Below the pieces are notes generated by a model. That model searched no databases and was not told the DNA's origin. It was given only the letters and a program-made list of their open reading frames with translations. Of a DNA stretch of 64,000 bases, positions 46,019 through 55,585 are shown piece after piece. The position numbers and the translations under genes are program-made. This DNA comes from Erwinia tasmaniensis Et1/99 (GTDB taxonomy: Bacteria; Pseudomonadota; Gammaproteobacteria; Enterobacterales; Enterobacteriaceae), in NCBI RefSeq assembly GCF_000026185.1, contig NC_010694.1, positions 496,001 through 560,000 of the forward strand, in the 5' to 3' direction. Numbering within the stretch: position 1 is the stretch's first letter; every line of letters begins with the position of its first letter.

Positions 46019-48193
46019 TTAGAAATCCATCTTCACGGTAAACTGCACCTCACGCGGATCGCCAATCTGGTTGGACAGATTGTTGGTGGCGATAGATGAG
46101 GTGTAATACGTCTTGTCGAACAGGTTCTTGACGTTAACTTGCAGGGTCACCGGATGCCGCGTCTTAATTTTGTAAGCGGCAAACGCATCGGCCACCGCAT
46201 AGCCCTGTAATGAGTAGTTTTCAGCGTTGTCACCCGAACGGCGGCTCACCGCATGGCCACCGCCGCCAACGGTCAGCGTATTGCCGCCGATAACGTTATG
46301 GAAATCGTACGTCAGGAACAGCGATCCGGTGTGGCGCGGAACGTTAGGCAGCACCTTGCCTTTATAATCGGGATCTTCCAGTACTTTGGCATCGGTATAG
46401 CCGTAGCTGGCGATCAGGTTAACGTTCTGCGTTAACGCACCGGCAACGTCCACCTCAACGCCGCGTGAACGGACTTTACCGGCGGTTTTCGCCACGCTTT
46501 CGTCACCGACCGTCTCGGTGTACAGCACATTGCGCTTGTCGATATTAAACAGCGTAACGTTAGCGGTCACGCCGCTGAACAGATCGAATTTGGCCCCCAC
46601 CTCATAAGCCGTAGCGGTTTCCGGCGGCAGCTCACCGATATAGCTGGCAATCGAATACTGCGGCATAAACGAACGCGAAACGTTACCAAACAGCGATACG
46701 TTTGGCGTTGCTTTGTAGACCAGGCCAAATTTTGGTACCCAGGCGCTGTCACGGCTGTCGGTATTGGTGTTAAACGGACGGCCTTTTCCGGCAAATTCGG
46801 TGAAATACTGGTAGCGCACGGCGCTGACCGCAATCCACCTGTCGGTCAGGTAGAGCGCATCCTGGACGTAGGCAGAGTAGCTCACCTGCTGGATACGCTG
46901 ATCGCTGTCGGAGGCCGACACGCTGCTACAGGTTCCTGTCGAACCGTAGGATGGACGGTAGATATTGAAATCTTTCACGTTTTTACAGCGGATCATATCG
47001 GTACGCAGCAGATCGTAGTTCTCGTAGGCGATCCCGGTCAGGATCTCATTATAGAACCCGCCGATGTTCACATTGCCCTGTAGATCGGCGCGTGCCGCGT
47101 GCTGGCGCTGGGTCGATCCCTGGGTTGCGTCAACGCGCCGTGTCAGCGTGCCGCTGGTGGCATCGTAGGCCATCACGCGCGCCTGATTATCGCTGTACTT
47201 GTCCTGGCTGAAGCTGTAATCGAATTTTGCGGTCCACTGGTTATCAATACGGTATTCGGCGTTCAGCTGCGCGAGATCGGACGCGCCGTCGGTGACGTTA
47301 TACGCCTCGTCAAAACGCGTTTCACGACTGACGTTCACCGCATGGCCGGTGTTTAAATCAAAAATGGTGCCGCGGTCAAAAGGCGTAGAGTAGTTACGGT
47401 GTGAATAAGAGATGTTTACGGTGGCATCGTCGCCGAACCAGCTCAGTGACGGGGCGATAAAGCTGCCGCGCTCCTTGCCAAAGTTGCGCCAGTAGTCCTC
47501 ATGCTGATAAGAGCCAATCAGGCGATACGCCAGGCGGGTGCCTTCAATCGGCCCTGTAATATCAACGCTGCCGGTTCCGCCGCCAAAACTGGTTGAGGTT
47601 GCCTGAAGGGAGCCGCCGAAGGTGGTTTCTGGCCGTTTAGTCACCACGTTGATCAAGCCGCCCGGATCGAGAATGCCGTACAGGGTGGAGGCCGGGCCCT
47701 TCAGAACCTCAACGCGCTCCGTGGCGGCATTGAAACTGCGCGGCAGCACGGTTTTCAGGCCGTTGGTCATCACCGAACCGTCACGATTACTGCCGAACCC
47801 CCGGCGTACAAACGCGTCCTGGGTGCCGCCGAGTGTATTGGTCTGCACCACGTTACTGACGTTGTTCAACACCTCGTCCAGCGTGGTGGCATGCTGGTCG
47901 GCAATCACCCTGTCGCTGACGGTGTTCACCACCTGGGGAATATCCAGCAGCGGCAGGGTAGTCAGGGTGGCGGTTGAGGAATTCAGCGGCTGATAGCCGG
48001 AAGTCATCGGCGTATCGGCAGCGGAGCTGCTGGCTTCGACCGTCAGGGTGCCGCCATCGCTGGCGGCCGTGCTGACCGCGGAGGGCGGTTTTTTTTCCGC
48101 CATCGCCGTCGGTGTGCTCAGCGCCCCGATAAACAGCACTGAAAATAATTCACGCCCTTTTTTCCCCAGAAAAGAAGGTATTAACTCTGTCAT
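46019..48193 (-). CDS. TonB-dependent siderophore receptor (FcuA/FoxA-like)
   Basis: The 724-residue outer-membrane receptor has a signal peptide (residues 1-32), a TonB-box-like TLTV (49-52), a plug domain (about 75-200; DIPQVVNTVSDRVI, VRRGFGSNRDGSVMTNGL, VEVLKGPASTLYG, GGLINVVTKRP) and a 22-strand barrel ending in the aromatic VKMDF. Barrel cysteines in IRCKNVKD and TGTCSS probably form a loop disulfide. It resembles hydroxamate (ferrichrome/ferrioxamine) receptors, but the ligand is not certain. A Fur-like box lies about 125 bases upstream, and the ABC operon diverges. Confidence 0.93.
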   Translation of the reverse strand: MTELIPSFLGKKGRELFSVLFIGALSTPTAMAEKKPPSAVSTAASDGGTLTVEASSSAADTPMTSGYQPLNSSTATLTTLPLLDIPQVVNTVSDRVIADQHATTLDEVLNNVSNVVQTNTLGGTQDAFVRRGFGSNRDGSVMTNGLKTVLPRSFNAATERVEVLKGPASTLYGILDPGGLINVVTKRPETTFGGSLQATSTSFGGGTGSVDITGPIEGTRLAYRLIGSYQHEDYWRNFGKERGSFIAPSLSWFGDDATVNISYSHRNYSTPFDRGTIFDLNTGHAVNVSRETRFDEAYNVTDGASDLAQLNAEYRIDNQWTAKFDYSFSQDKYSDNQARVMAYDATSGTLTRRVDATQGSTQRQHAARADLQGNVNIGGFYNEILTGIAYENYDLLRTDMIRCKNVKDFNIYRPSYGSTGTCSSVSASDSDQRIQQVSYSAYVQDALYLTDRWIAVSAVRYQYFTEFAGKGRPFNTNTDSRDSAWVPKFGLVYKATPNVSLFGNVSRSFMPQYSIASYIGELPPETATAYEVGAKFDLFSGVTANVTLFNIDKRNVLYTETVGDESVAKTAGKVRSRGVEVDVAGALTQNVNLIASYGYTDAKVLEDPDYKGKVLPNVPRHTGSLFLTYDFHNVIGGNTLTVGGGGHAVSRRSGDNAENYSLQGYAVADAFAAYKIKTRHPVTLQVNVKNLFDKTYYTSSIATNNLSNQIGDPREVQFTVKMDF

Positions 48194-48317
48194 TTATGTT
48201 ATTTCCCGCAGGCTTCGCATTTTTCAGTTAAATGAGAAGGGGTTGGTAAAGTCATTGCCCGTCCAATGGCATCAGCGCTTTTCTATCTGTTATGTCCGCC
48301 TGACGTGGCGCAGATAT

Positions 48318-48336
48318 GTAATTGAGAATCATTCAA
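48318..48336. promoter_or_regulatory. Fur-like box in receptor/ABC divergent region
   Basis: GTAATTGAGAATCATTCAA matches 12 of 19 Fur positions, with 10 of 11 in the core TGAGAATCATT. It is placed between the divergent receptor and ABC-transporter genes and could regulate both. Confidence 0.55.
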
Positions 48337-48644
48337 ACATGTAGTGATGTAGTAGTAAACGAAAGAAATAACAAATAATACGACGGTAAATAAGCGGCTT
48401 AATGGCCCACTAACAGTGCGTATTTTTTTATTTAAATCGTATTTTATCAATAGGATGGGTTTGTAATTCGTTTTCATTTCGCAGCATGGTTAGAGGTAAT
48501 AAATCCGACTGATAAGCAGGGCTTTAATTCTTGACTACTACAGCCGTTCTCCGCATGATCGCAAAAGAGAATGAGATTTATTTTTATTTAATCGCTATGT
48601 ACGCACGGGCTTTATCGCCATGCCGTGCGCAGCAGGAGTTGGAC

Positions 48645-49490
48645 ATGCCACAGCAGGTGGAAAACGATGTTGGCGCATACGGCGCGCCCACAGAACAGGG
48701 TATCGTCCTCGATCGGCTGTCAGCCGGCTACGGTAAACAGCGCATTGTTGATGATGTCAGCCTGACCATTCCCCGTGGGAAGCTGACGGTACTGGTCGGG
48801 GCTAACGGCTCCGGGAAATCCACGTTGTTGACCACTATTGCGCGTATGCTTAACCCGCTCGGCGGCAGCGTACGTCTGGACGGTAAATCCATCCATCATC
48901 AGCCTACCAAAGCCGTGGCGCGCCAGCTTGGCATGCTGCCACAGTCACCGCTGCTGCCGGAAGGACTGACGGTATTTGAGCTGGTATCACGCGGGCGTTA
49001 TCCCTGGCAGCACTTTATGCGCCAGTGGTCGGCACAGGATGAGCAGGCGGTAAACGATGCCATGCGCCTGACCGGCACGCTGGACTTAGCCCATTTGCCG
49101 GTTGACAGCCTCTCCGGCGGCCAGCGGCAGCGCTGCTGGATCGCGATGGCGCTGGCGCAGCAAACCGCCACCATCCTGCTGGATGAGCCGACGACCTTCC
49201 TCGACCTGCGCTATCAGGTGGAGATCCTTGAGCTGCTAAGCGATCTGACGCGGCGGCACGGGCGCACGGTTGTGGTGGTGCTGCACGACCTTAACTTCGC
49301 GCTGAACTATGCCGATACGCTGGTGTTTCTTAAACGCGGGCGGCTGGCGGGCATCGTGAGCGAGGCGGAAAACTGTAGCGCGGCGTTGATTAAAAGCGTG
49401 TTTGACGTTGAGGTGCAGATGTCGGTCAACCCGTTAACCGGTCGGCCTTTCTTTATGCCGTTTCGCCGCCGTGATGAGGTGGGGGGATGA
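48645..49490 (+). CDS. Siderophore ABC transporter ATPase (FepC/FecE-like)
   Basis: The 281-residue ATP-binding protein carries the Walker A GANGSGKST, Q-loop MLPQSP, signature LSGGQRQR, Walker B ILLDEPTTFLDL and switch His VVVLHDLNFAL, the pattern of Fe3+-siderophore importers. The frame extends 38 codons upstream, but the ATG at 48645 has AGGAG just before it and starts the conserved region. It is the first gene of a four-gene importer operon plus regulator, overlapping the next gene by four bases. Confidence 0.93.
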   Translation: MPQQVENDVGAYGAPTEQGIVLDRLSAGYGKQRIVDDVSLTIPRGKLTVLVGANGSGKSTLLTTIARMLNPLGGSVRLDGKSIHHQPTKAVARQLGMLPQSPLLPEGLTVFELVSRGRYPWQHFMRQWSAQDEQAVNDAMRLTGTLDLAHLPVDSLSGGQRQRCWIAMALAQQTATILLDEPTTFLDLRYQVEILELLSDLTRRHGRTVVVVLHDLNFALNYADTLVFLKRGRLAGIVSEAENCSAALIKSVFDVEVQMSVNPLTGRPFFMPFRRRDEVGG

Positions 49491-50500
49491 GTGCGCTACC
49501 CCGCCGCGATCCCCGAACGAGGCTGATGGCAATCGTTCTGTGCGTGCTGTTATCCGGCTGCGCGGTGCTCCATCTTGGGCTGGGGACGCGCTATATTGCG
49601 CCGCAGTCCGTGATACGCGCATTGCTGGAGTATGACCCGCGCAACTTTGACCACCGGGTGATTGTTGACCTGCGCCTGCTGAGGCTGCTCAGCGCGCTGT
49701 TGACCGGGGCAGCGCTGGGCGTGGCCGGAATGATGCTGCAATCGGTTCTGCGAAATCCCCTTGGCGAGCCGCATATCCTCGGCCTGAATGCCGGGGCAGC
49801 GCTGGCGGTTGTGGCCAGCACGGCGCTGGGCGTCAGCGGAGGCGGCCTGTTAACCGCACGGCCGCCGATCGCCGCCTGTGGTGCCGCGCTGCTGTTTGCC
49901 GTGGTGATGCTGCTGGCCTCGGCCGGGCGCAGCGGGCTGACGCCGCTGAAGGTGACCCTGTGCGGCGTGGCGCTCTCGGCATTTGCTTCTTCTGTCACCG
50001 CCGCCATCCTGATCCTTGACGAGCAGACCCTGCTGGCGATGCGCACCTGGCTGGCGGGCGACCTGGCCGGGCAGAGCTGGGAAGTCACGCGCGCGGCGGC
50101 GTTTCCGGCGCTGTTGGGGCTACTGCTGGCAGTATGGATTGCCCCACGGCTGAACCTGCTGGCGCTCGGCGACAGGGTGGCCAGCGGATTGGGGGTCAAT
50201 ATCGCCCGTACGCGCCTGCTCGGCCTGGCGTCTACCGCCTTATTATGCGGAGCGGCGGTATCGATGGCAGGACCGGTGGGCTTTATCGGCCTGCTGGTGC
50301 CCCATATCGTGCGCCGGGCGTGCGCCGAAGATATCCGGCTGGCGGTGCCGCTCTCGGCCCTGTGCGGAGCGCTGCTGATGCTGCTGGCCGATATCGCGGC
50401 GCGTATGCTGCTTGCGCCGCAGGAGCTGGCAACCGGGGTCATGACCGCGCTGGTCGGCGCACCGGTATTTATCTTTATTGCCGCAAGGTTATTTAAATGA
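49487..50500 (+). CDS. Siderophore ABC transporter permease 1 (FecCD family)
   Basis: The 337-residue FecCD-type permease has about nine to ten membrane helices, with the conserved ALLTGAALGVAGMMLQSVLRNPLGEPHILGLNAGAAL block near residue 68 and the GPVGFIGLLVPHIVRR coupling loop near residue 265. It pairs with the second permease to form the BtuCD-type heterodimer. It overlaps both neighbours by four bases (ATGA). Confidence 0.93.
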   Translation: MSALPRRDPRTRLMAIVLCVLLSGCAVLHLGLGTRYIAPQSVIRALLEYDPRNFDHRVIVDLRLLRLLSALLTGAALGVAGMMLQSVLRNPLGEPHILGLNAGAALAVVASTALGVSGGGLLTARPPIAACGAALLFAVVMLLASAGRSGLTPLKVTLCGVALSAFASSVTAAILILDEQTLLAMRTWLAGDLAGQSWEVTRAAAFPALLGLLLAVWIAPRLNLLALGDRVASGLGVNIARTRLLGLASTALLCGAAVSMAGPVGFIGLLVPHIVRRACAEDIRLAVPLSALCGALLMLLADIAARMLLAPQELATGVMTALVGAPVFIFIAARLFK

Positions 50501-51549
50501 GGCCCATCACACGGCGCGCTGGCTTCAGGCCCGTGCAGCTTGGACCCTATACCCTGCTGCTACGCCCGCGCGTACTGGCGCTGTGCCTGCTGCTCATCGG
50601 CGTACTGCTGGGGCTGGTGATACTGGGCGTGACCCAGGGTTCCCTGCCGGTCCCGGCATCGGCGATTGGCCGGGCGTTGTTGTACCCGGAGGCGCTGCCC
50701 GCGCAGCAGCACTTTATCGTGTGGGATATCCGGCTGCCGCGTTTACTGATGGCGGCGTTGAGCGGCGCCATGCTCGGCATGGCCGGGGCGGCGATGCAGT
50801 CGATAGCCCGCAACGGCCTGGCCGATCCGGGGCTGATTGGGGTGAAAGAGGGCACCAGCGCGGTAGTGCTGACGCTGATCCTGTTATTCCCAGGGCTTAG
50901 CCTGCTGTGGCGGCCGCTGGCCGGCATGGCGGGGGGCCTGCTGGTGGCATTACTGGTGGTGTTGCTGGCGCGGGATATATCGCGTCCGCGCTTTATCCTG
51001 GTCGGAATCGGCGTTTCGTGGCTGTTCGCGGCCGGAATTGGCGTATTTATCACTACCGCAGAGGTGCGTGACGTGCAGACGGCGCTGGTGTGGATGGCGG
51101 GCAGCCTGCACGCGGCGACCTGGCCACTGCTGGCGGTGGCGGCAGGCTGGGCGCTGCCGGGAGCGCTGATCCTGTTCCTCACCGCCCGTGCTTCTGACGT
51201 GGTGGCGCTGGGTAACCCGGCGGCCACCGGACTGGGCGTGCAGATAGCGCGGCTGGCGCTGTGGCGTTTCACCGCTCCAGTACTGCTGACGGCGGCCAGC
51301 GTCTCCTGCGTTGGCAGTCTCGGATTTGTCGGGCTGATCGCGCCACATATGGCACGTTTCCTGCTGCGCGGCGGGCAGGTGACCTTGCTCAGCGGCAGCG
51401 CGCTGCTGGGTGCGCTGCTGGTGCTGGTGGCTGATACCCTGGGGCGGCTGGCGTTCGCCCCGCTGCAAATCCCGGCGGGTATCGTGATGGCACTGGTCGG
51501 TGGGCCGTTTTTCCTGCTGTTGCTCTGGCGTCGTCGTGACGCGTTTTAA
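50497..51549 (+). CDS. Siderophore ABC transporter permease 2 (FecCD family)
   Basis: The 350-residue second FecCD permease carries LLMAALSGAMLGMAGAAMQSIARNGLADPGLIGVKEG and GSLGFVGLIAPHMARFLL, homologous to but distinct from the first permease. An N-terminal basic stretch of about 20 residues precedes the first helix. The binding-protein gene starts 22 bases after its stop. Confidence 0.93.
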   Translation: MRPITRRAGFRPVQLGPYTLLLRPRVLALCLLLIGVLLGLVILGVTQGSLPVPASAIGRALLYPEALPAQQHFIVWDIRLPRLLMAALSGAMLGMAGAAMQSIARNGLADPGLIGVKEGTSAVVLTLILLFPGLSLLWRPLAGMAGGLLVALLVVLLARDISRPRFILVGIGVSWLFAAGIGVFITTAEVRDVQTALVWMAGSLHAATWPLLAVAAGWALPGALILFLTARASDVVALGNPAATGLGVQIARLALWRFTAPVLLTAASVSCVGSLGFVGLIAPHMARFLLRGGQVTLLSGSALLGALLVLVADTLGRLAFAPLQIPAGIVMALVGGPFFLLLLWRRRDAF

Positions 51550-51571
51550 CCCTTTGCTGCATGGAGTCTTT

Positions 51572-52528
51572 ATGCGTCTTCTGTTCACTTTCCTGCTGCT
51601 GCTGACAAGCGCCGCCGCGGCCGCAACATCAACCCAGTCGTTTACCGACGATTTGGGGCGAACCGTCAACGTTCCGCTGCACCCACAGCGCATCGTCTCG
51701 TTGCACGATCTGGATATCACCATTCCGCTGATTGAACTGGGCGTACCGCCGGTGGCAAGCCACGGGCGTACCCGGCCGGACGGCAGCCATTTTCTGCGTT
51801 CCAGCGCATTGCTGACCGGGGTCGATTTTGATAACTCAGACATTCAGTTTATCGGCACTGCCGATATGGATATTGAGGCGATTGCCGCAGCCAAACCGGA
51901 TCTGATTATCACCGAGCCCAACCGCAACGTGGCGGTGGAGCAGCTGGAGAAGATCGCACCCACGGTCAGTATCGATCATCTGACGGGAGGCGCACCGGCG
52001 ATCTATCGCAAGCTGGCACAGCTAACCGGACGCCAGGCGCAGCTGGCGATCCTTGAACGCCGTTACCAGCAGCAGGTCGCCCAGCTGAAGCACGTGGTTG
52101 ATACGCAACATACCCGCGTTGCGGTGCTACAGGCGAATAATGGCAAGATCACCGTTCATCACAGCTACCATTCGCTGGGACGCGTTCTGCGCGATGCGGG
52201 CTTTCGCTTTCCGCCGCTGATCGATGCGATCCCGGACGGTGGGCGCATTGACGTTAGCGCGGAGCGTCTGCCGGAGCTGGATGCCGATTTTGTTTTTGAT
52301 ACCTGGCGTGCCGATACCGGCGGGAAACCGGCGGACGAGCTGGCGGAGATGAATCGCGTGCTGCCGGGATTTTGCGAGTTTTTAACCGCCTGTCGGCGTG
52401 GAAATTATATTTTACTGTCGCGCGATGAGGTGATTTCAAACTCTTTTGCTGCCCTCGCGCTGCTGGTGGCCCAGGTACAGTCGCAGATTTCCGGCCGCCC
52501 GCTGCCGGCGCAAATGGAGAATAAATGA
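51572..52528 (+). CDS. Siderophore ABC transporter substrate-binding protein
   Basis: The 318-residue periplasmic binding protein (FecB/FhuD class) has a signal peptide (residues 1-18, ending AAAA) and the typical start SFTDDLGRTVNVPLHPQRIVSL. A lobe-linking helix follows, then NLL-free C-terminal residues through SNSFAALALLVAQV. No lipobox is seen. The ATG at 51572 follows ATGGAGT. Its last four bases overlap the start of the regulator gene. Ligand unknown, presumably the ferri-siderophore of the divergent receptor. Confidence 0.92.
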   Translation: MRLLFTFLLLLTSAAAAATSTQSFTDDLGRTVNVPLHPQRIVSLHDLDITIPLIELGVPPVASHGRTRPDGSHFLRSSALLTGVDFDNSDIQFIGTADMDIEAIAAAKPDLIITEPNRNVAVEQLEKIAPTVSIDHLTGGAPAIYRKLAQLTGRQAQLAILERRYQQQVAQLKHVVDTQHTRVAVLQANNGKITVHHSYHSLGRVLRDAGFRFPPLIDAIPDGGRIDVSAERLPELDADFVFDTWRADTGGKPADELAEMNRVLPGFCEFLTACRRGNYILLSRDEVISNSFAALALLVAQVQSQISGRPLPAQMENK

Positions 52529-53418
52529 GCCTGTCCGAGGCGCGCAGGCGTGTTGATCTGCTGGGCGACCGCTTTCGCGCCCGTGCTCACCAGCTGTCGC
52601 CAAGGCTGTTTGCGGTTGCCAGCTATATCAACGAGCATCGTCACAGGGTGCTGGAATGCACCGCGCTGGAGATTGCGGCGGCGACGCAGAGCTCGGATGC
52701 CACGGTGATCCGCGCCGTGCAGGCGCTGGGCTTCGCCGGGCTGCGTGATGTGAAGCTGACCATCGAGCGTTTTTTCGGGCCGGGGATCAACTCGGCGGAA
52801 AAGATGAACACCACGGTTGGCGCGCTGGCCAGCGATATTAACGCCAGCATTGATTTTGTGGTTGATGGGCATCAGCGTGCCTGTGAGGCGTTGAGTGCCC
52901 CCCATAACCGCGCGGCGATGGCACAGGCGGTGGCGCTGCTGGCGGAAGCCCGGCAGGTGGCGATTTTCGGCATCGGCGCTTCCGGCATTCTGGCGGAGTA
53001 CACCGCCAGGCTGTTTACCCGAATCGGCACCCCCGCCAGCGTGCTTAACCGGACGGGTATCCTGCTGGCTGAACAACTGCTGAACATGCAGCGCGGCGAC
53101 GTGCTGATTATGATGGGGCAAAAGTCGGCGCACCGTGAAGGATTGACCACGTTAGGTGAGGCGCGCCGTCTGGGGATCCCGGTGATACTTCTGACCAACG
53201 CGCCCGACTCGCGTTTCAGCCGCGAGGCGCATACGGTGATCGGCGTGCCGCGTGGCGGTGAGAACGGCAGGGTACCTTTGCACGGTTCGGTGCTGCTGTG
53301 TCTGGAGATGCTGGTGATGTCGGTGGCCTCAACCACGCCGCAAAAAACCATGAAATCAATGAAGCGTATTCAGGATCTGCACCGGGGGATTGGCAAGTCA
53401 GGGGGCAGGAAGGGGTGA
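52525..53418 (+). CDS. RpiR-family regulator with SIS domain
   Basis: The 297-residue protein has an N-terminal HTH_6 domain (about residues 1-75; LECTALEIAAATQSSDATVIRAVQALGFAG) and a C-terminal SIS sugar-isomerase-like domain (about residues 115-250; QVAIFGIGASGILAEY). RpiR proteins normally sense phosphosugars and control sugar metabolism. Here it is translationally coupled to a siderophore importer, overlapping the binding-protein stop by four bases. It may therefore answer to a siderophore-related or metabolic ligand; this is inferred from location only. Confidence 0.88.
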   Translation: MSLSEARRRVDLLGDRFRARAHQLSPRLFAVASYINEHRHRVLECTALEIAAATQSSDATVIRAVQALGFAGLRDVKLTIERFFGPGINSAEKMNTTVGALASDINASIDFVVDGHQRACEALSAPHNRAAMAQAVALLAEARQVAIFGIGASGILAEYTARLFTRIGTPASVLNRTGILLAEQLLNMQRGDVLIMMGQKSAHREGLTTLGEARRLGIPVILLTNAPDSRFSREAHTVIGVPRGGENGRVPLHGSVLLCLEMLVMSVASTTPQKTMKSMKRIQDLHRGIGKSGGRKG

Positions 53419-53514
53419 TTGACTGAAAAAAATGCCGGCGGAAGATGACGTAAGCGGTTTGTCGCGGCGCGGCAGGGCGCGGACATGTATCGGCGGCTGC
53501 CGTATGCCGTTGTT

Positions 53515-53715
53515 CCTCATTTCCCCCGGCGAATAAACAGGCTGATAAATCACGCTGAGCTTCGGGTTCGCTTTCAGCCAGCGCCGAGTTTCGCCTTTAT
53601 CAAATACCGCATGCTCTGCGCGACACTCTTCCAGCGCGTTGTGGATTAACGTCACTTTTTCATCGTTGTGTGGGTCATGGGTACGCAGCATCGGTGCTGC
53701 CCTGCCAACAACGAA
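53515..53715 (-). pseudogene. IS630-type transposase remnant with internal deletion
   Basis: The minus strand reads LRTHDPHNDEKVTLIHNALEECRAEHAVF, joined to ETRRWLKANPKLSVIYQPVYSPG. In IS630-family transposases these two blocks lie on either side of the DDE catalytic core (YEDEVDIHLNPKIG onward), so about 80 codons are missing between them. The start, catalytic residues and C terminus are also absent. No terminal inverted repeats were found. It is a dead relic. Confidence 0.75.
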
Positions 53716-53894
53716 TCGCTCCACGCAATGCAGATGTTTTACTTATGCACTATTTATCAGTTGATATACCTTTTTGTTTGTAGCCGTCATTTTCCCTTTA
53801 TGCAACGCTATTGATCCTAAAAGAAAATAATAAATATCACCTGCGTTCAGGATAACGGGGCTATCCCCTTTAAGATGATACATAAGGAAAAATT

Positions 53895-54737
53895 ATGACT
53901 ACGGCGACACGCAAAAACTTCTCATTGAATAAAACCCGTCTTTCTGCCGCACTGCTGCTGACACTGACCGGTATCACCACTTTTGCCGCTCATGCCGATC
54001 GGCTGGCGGATATCAAAAAAGCCGGTGTGGTCAAAGTCGCGACCTTTGACGCCAACCCACCGTTTGGTTCGGTAGATGCCAAAACCCACGAGATCGTCGG
54101 TTATGACGTCGACTTCGCGAAAGCGCTGGCAAAAACCCTGGGCGTAAAGCTGCAACTGGTGCCGACCAACCCGGCTAATCGCATTCCTCTGTTGCAGTCA
54201 GGCAAAGCAGATCTGATTGTGGCCGATATAACTATCACACCAGAGCGTGCAAAAGTGATCGATTTCTCGGTGCCTTACTTTGTCACCGGGCAGCAGTTCC
54301 TGGTCCCCGTCAGTTCACCGGATAAACTGGACGGCTACGCGACGGCACGCATTGGTGCCGTTAAAGGCACCACTGGCGAGCAGGAACTGCATAACCGTTT
54401 CCCGCAGTCACGCGTGCTGTCGTATGAAGATATTCCCCTGGCGCTTTCTGCCCTGCGTAACGGCAACGTGCAGGCGATTACTCAGGACAGCACCATTCTC
54501 GCTGGCCTGCTGGACGGTGCACCGGATAAAGCGAAATACAAAGTATTGCCTGAGTTACTGAGCAAAGAAGAGATTGGCGTGGGAGTGAAAAAAGGTGAAG
54601 CCAGCCTGCTGAAAGTGGTAAACGATGAACTGTTGAACCTGGAGAAAAATGGCCAGGCGTTGAAAATCTATGACACCTGGTTTGGTCCGCAAACAAAATC
54701 GCCACAACCCCGGTTATTCAAAATCGAAGAAAAATAA
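53895..54737 (+). CDS. Polar amino-acid ABC transporter substrate-binding protein
   Basis: The 280-residue protein has a signal peptide (about residues 1-35, cleaving after HA near [11 protein letters not shown]) and a family 3 (GltI/HisJ-type) solute-binding fold. Conserved segments are [30 protein letters not shown] and [25 protein letters not shown]. It should bind a polar amino acid, most likely glutamate/aspartate-like by overall similarity, but specificity is not readable. It heads a four-gene operon. Confidence 0.9.
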   Translation: MTTATRKNFSLNKTRLSAALLLTLTGITTFAAHADRLADIKKAGVVKVATFDANPPFGSVDAKTHEIVGYDVDFAKALAKTLGVKLQLVPTNPANRIPLLQSGKADLIVADITITPERAKVIDFSVPYFVTGQQFLVPVSSPDKLDGYATARIGAVKGTTGEQELHNRFPQSRVLSYEDIPLALSALRNGNVQAITQDSTILAGLLDGAPDKAKYKVLPELLSKEEIGVGVKKGEASLLKVVNDELLNLEKNGQALKIYDTWFGPQTKSPQPRLFKIEEK

Positions 54738-54754
54738 TCAGCCAGGTGCCACAC

Positions 54755-55585
54755 ATGCAGCAAGAAAATTTATCAACCGCAGCGGCGTCTGCGGTTTATT
54801 CACGTTCATCGCCAGGACAAAGCACCGCCGTTGAATTCCGTCAGGTCAGTAAGTCTTTTGGTCACCATCAGGTCATCACTACCGTCGATCTTAGCGTGGC
54901 CAGCGGTGAAGTGGTCGCTGTTTGCGGCCCGTCAGGTTCCGGTAAATCGACGCTGATCCGCCTGATTAACCAACTGGAAACCGCGAGCGACGGCGAGATC
55001 CTGATTGACGGTAAACCAACGCGGGGACTGAAAGGGGCAGCACTGCAGCGGTTGAGAACACATATTGGTTTTGTGTTTCAGCAGTTCAACCTCTACGCCC
55101 ACCTGACCGCACAAGACAATGTCAGCCTGGCGTTAATAAAAGTACACGGCTGGAAGAAAACGGAGGCACGGGCAAAAGCGCTGGCCTTACTGACGCGCGT
55201 TGGGCTGGCCGATAAGGCACAGCATTACCCCGAGCAGCTATCCGGCGGCCAGCAGCAGCGCGTGGCGATTGCCCGGGCGCTGGCAACTGACCCGAATATC
55301 ATTCTGTTTGATGAACCGACCTCGGCACTTGACCCGGAGATGATCGGGGAAGTGCTGCTGGTGATGCGCGAACTGGCACGCAGCGGTATCACCATGATTG
55401 TGGTGACTCATGAAATGAGCTTTGCCCGCGAAATCGCCGATCGGGTGATTTTTATGGATGGGGGTGAAATTCTGGAGCAGGCCGCCCCGGAAGATTTCTT
55501 TACCCGTCCCACCCATCCGCGCGCCCAGCGTTTTCTGCAGAAAGTGCTGTTCCCGCTGCATCCTGAATCACAGGTGGGCCGATGA
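54755..55585 (+). CDS. Polar amino-acid ABC transporter ATPase
   Basis: The 276-residue ATPase has Walker [11 protein letters not shown]-loop [13 protein letters not shown], signature LSGGQQQR, Walker [14 protein letters not shown] and switch His VVTHEMSFA. This is the GlnQ/GltL type, with an unusual 25-residue Ser/Ala-rich N-terminal extension. An ATG at 54755 is used; an in-frame GTG nine bases earlier is possible. The last four bases overlap the first permease. Confidence 0.92.
   Translation: MQQENLSTAAASAVYSRSSPGQSTAVEFRQVSKSFGHHQVITTVDLSVASGEVVAVCGPSGSGKSTLIRLINQLETASDGEILIDGKPTRGLKGAALQRLRTHIGFVFQQFNLYAHLTAQDNVSLALIKVHGWKKTEARAKALALLTRVGLADKAQHYPEQLSGGQQQRVAIARALATDPNIILFDEPTSALDPEMIGEVLLVMRELARSGITMIVVTHEMSFAREIADRVIFMDGGEILEQAAPEDFFTRPTHPRAQRFLQKVLFPLHPESQVGR

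Noticed and set aside
45811..46041. Possible small protein starting MGKNKRCKYINADDLA
   Set aside because: It has no recognisable domain, contains a G7 tract, and its end overlaps the receptor gene on the other strand; coding is not supported.
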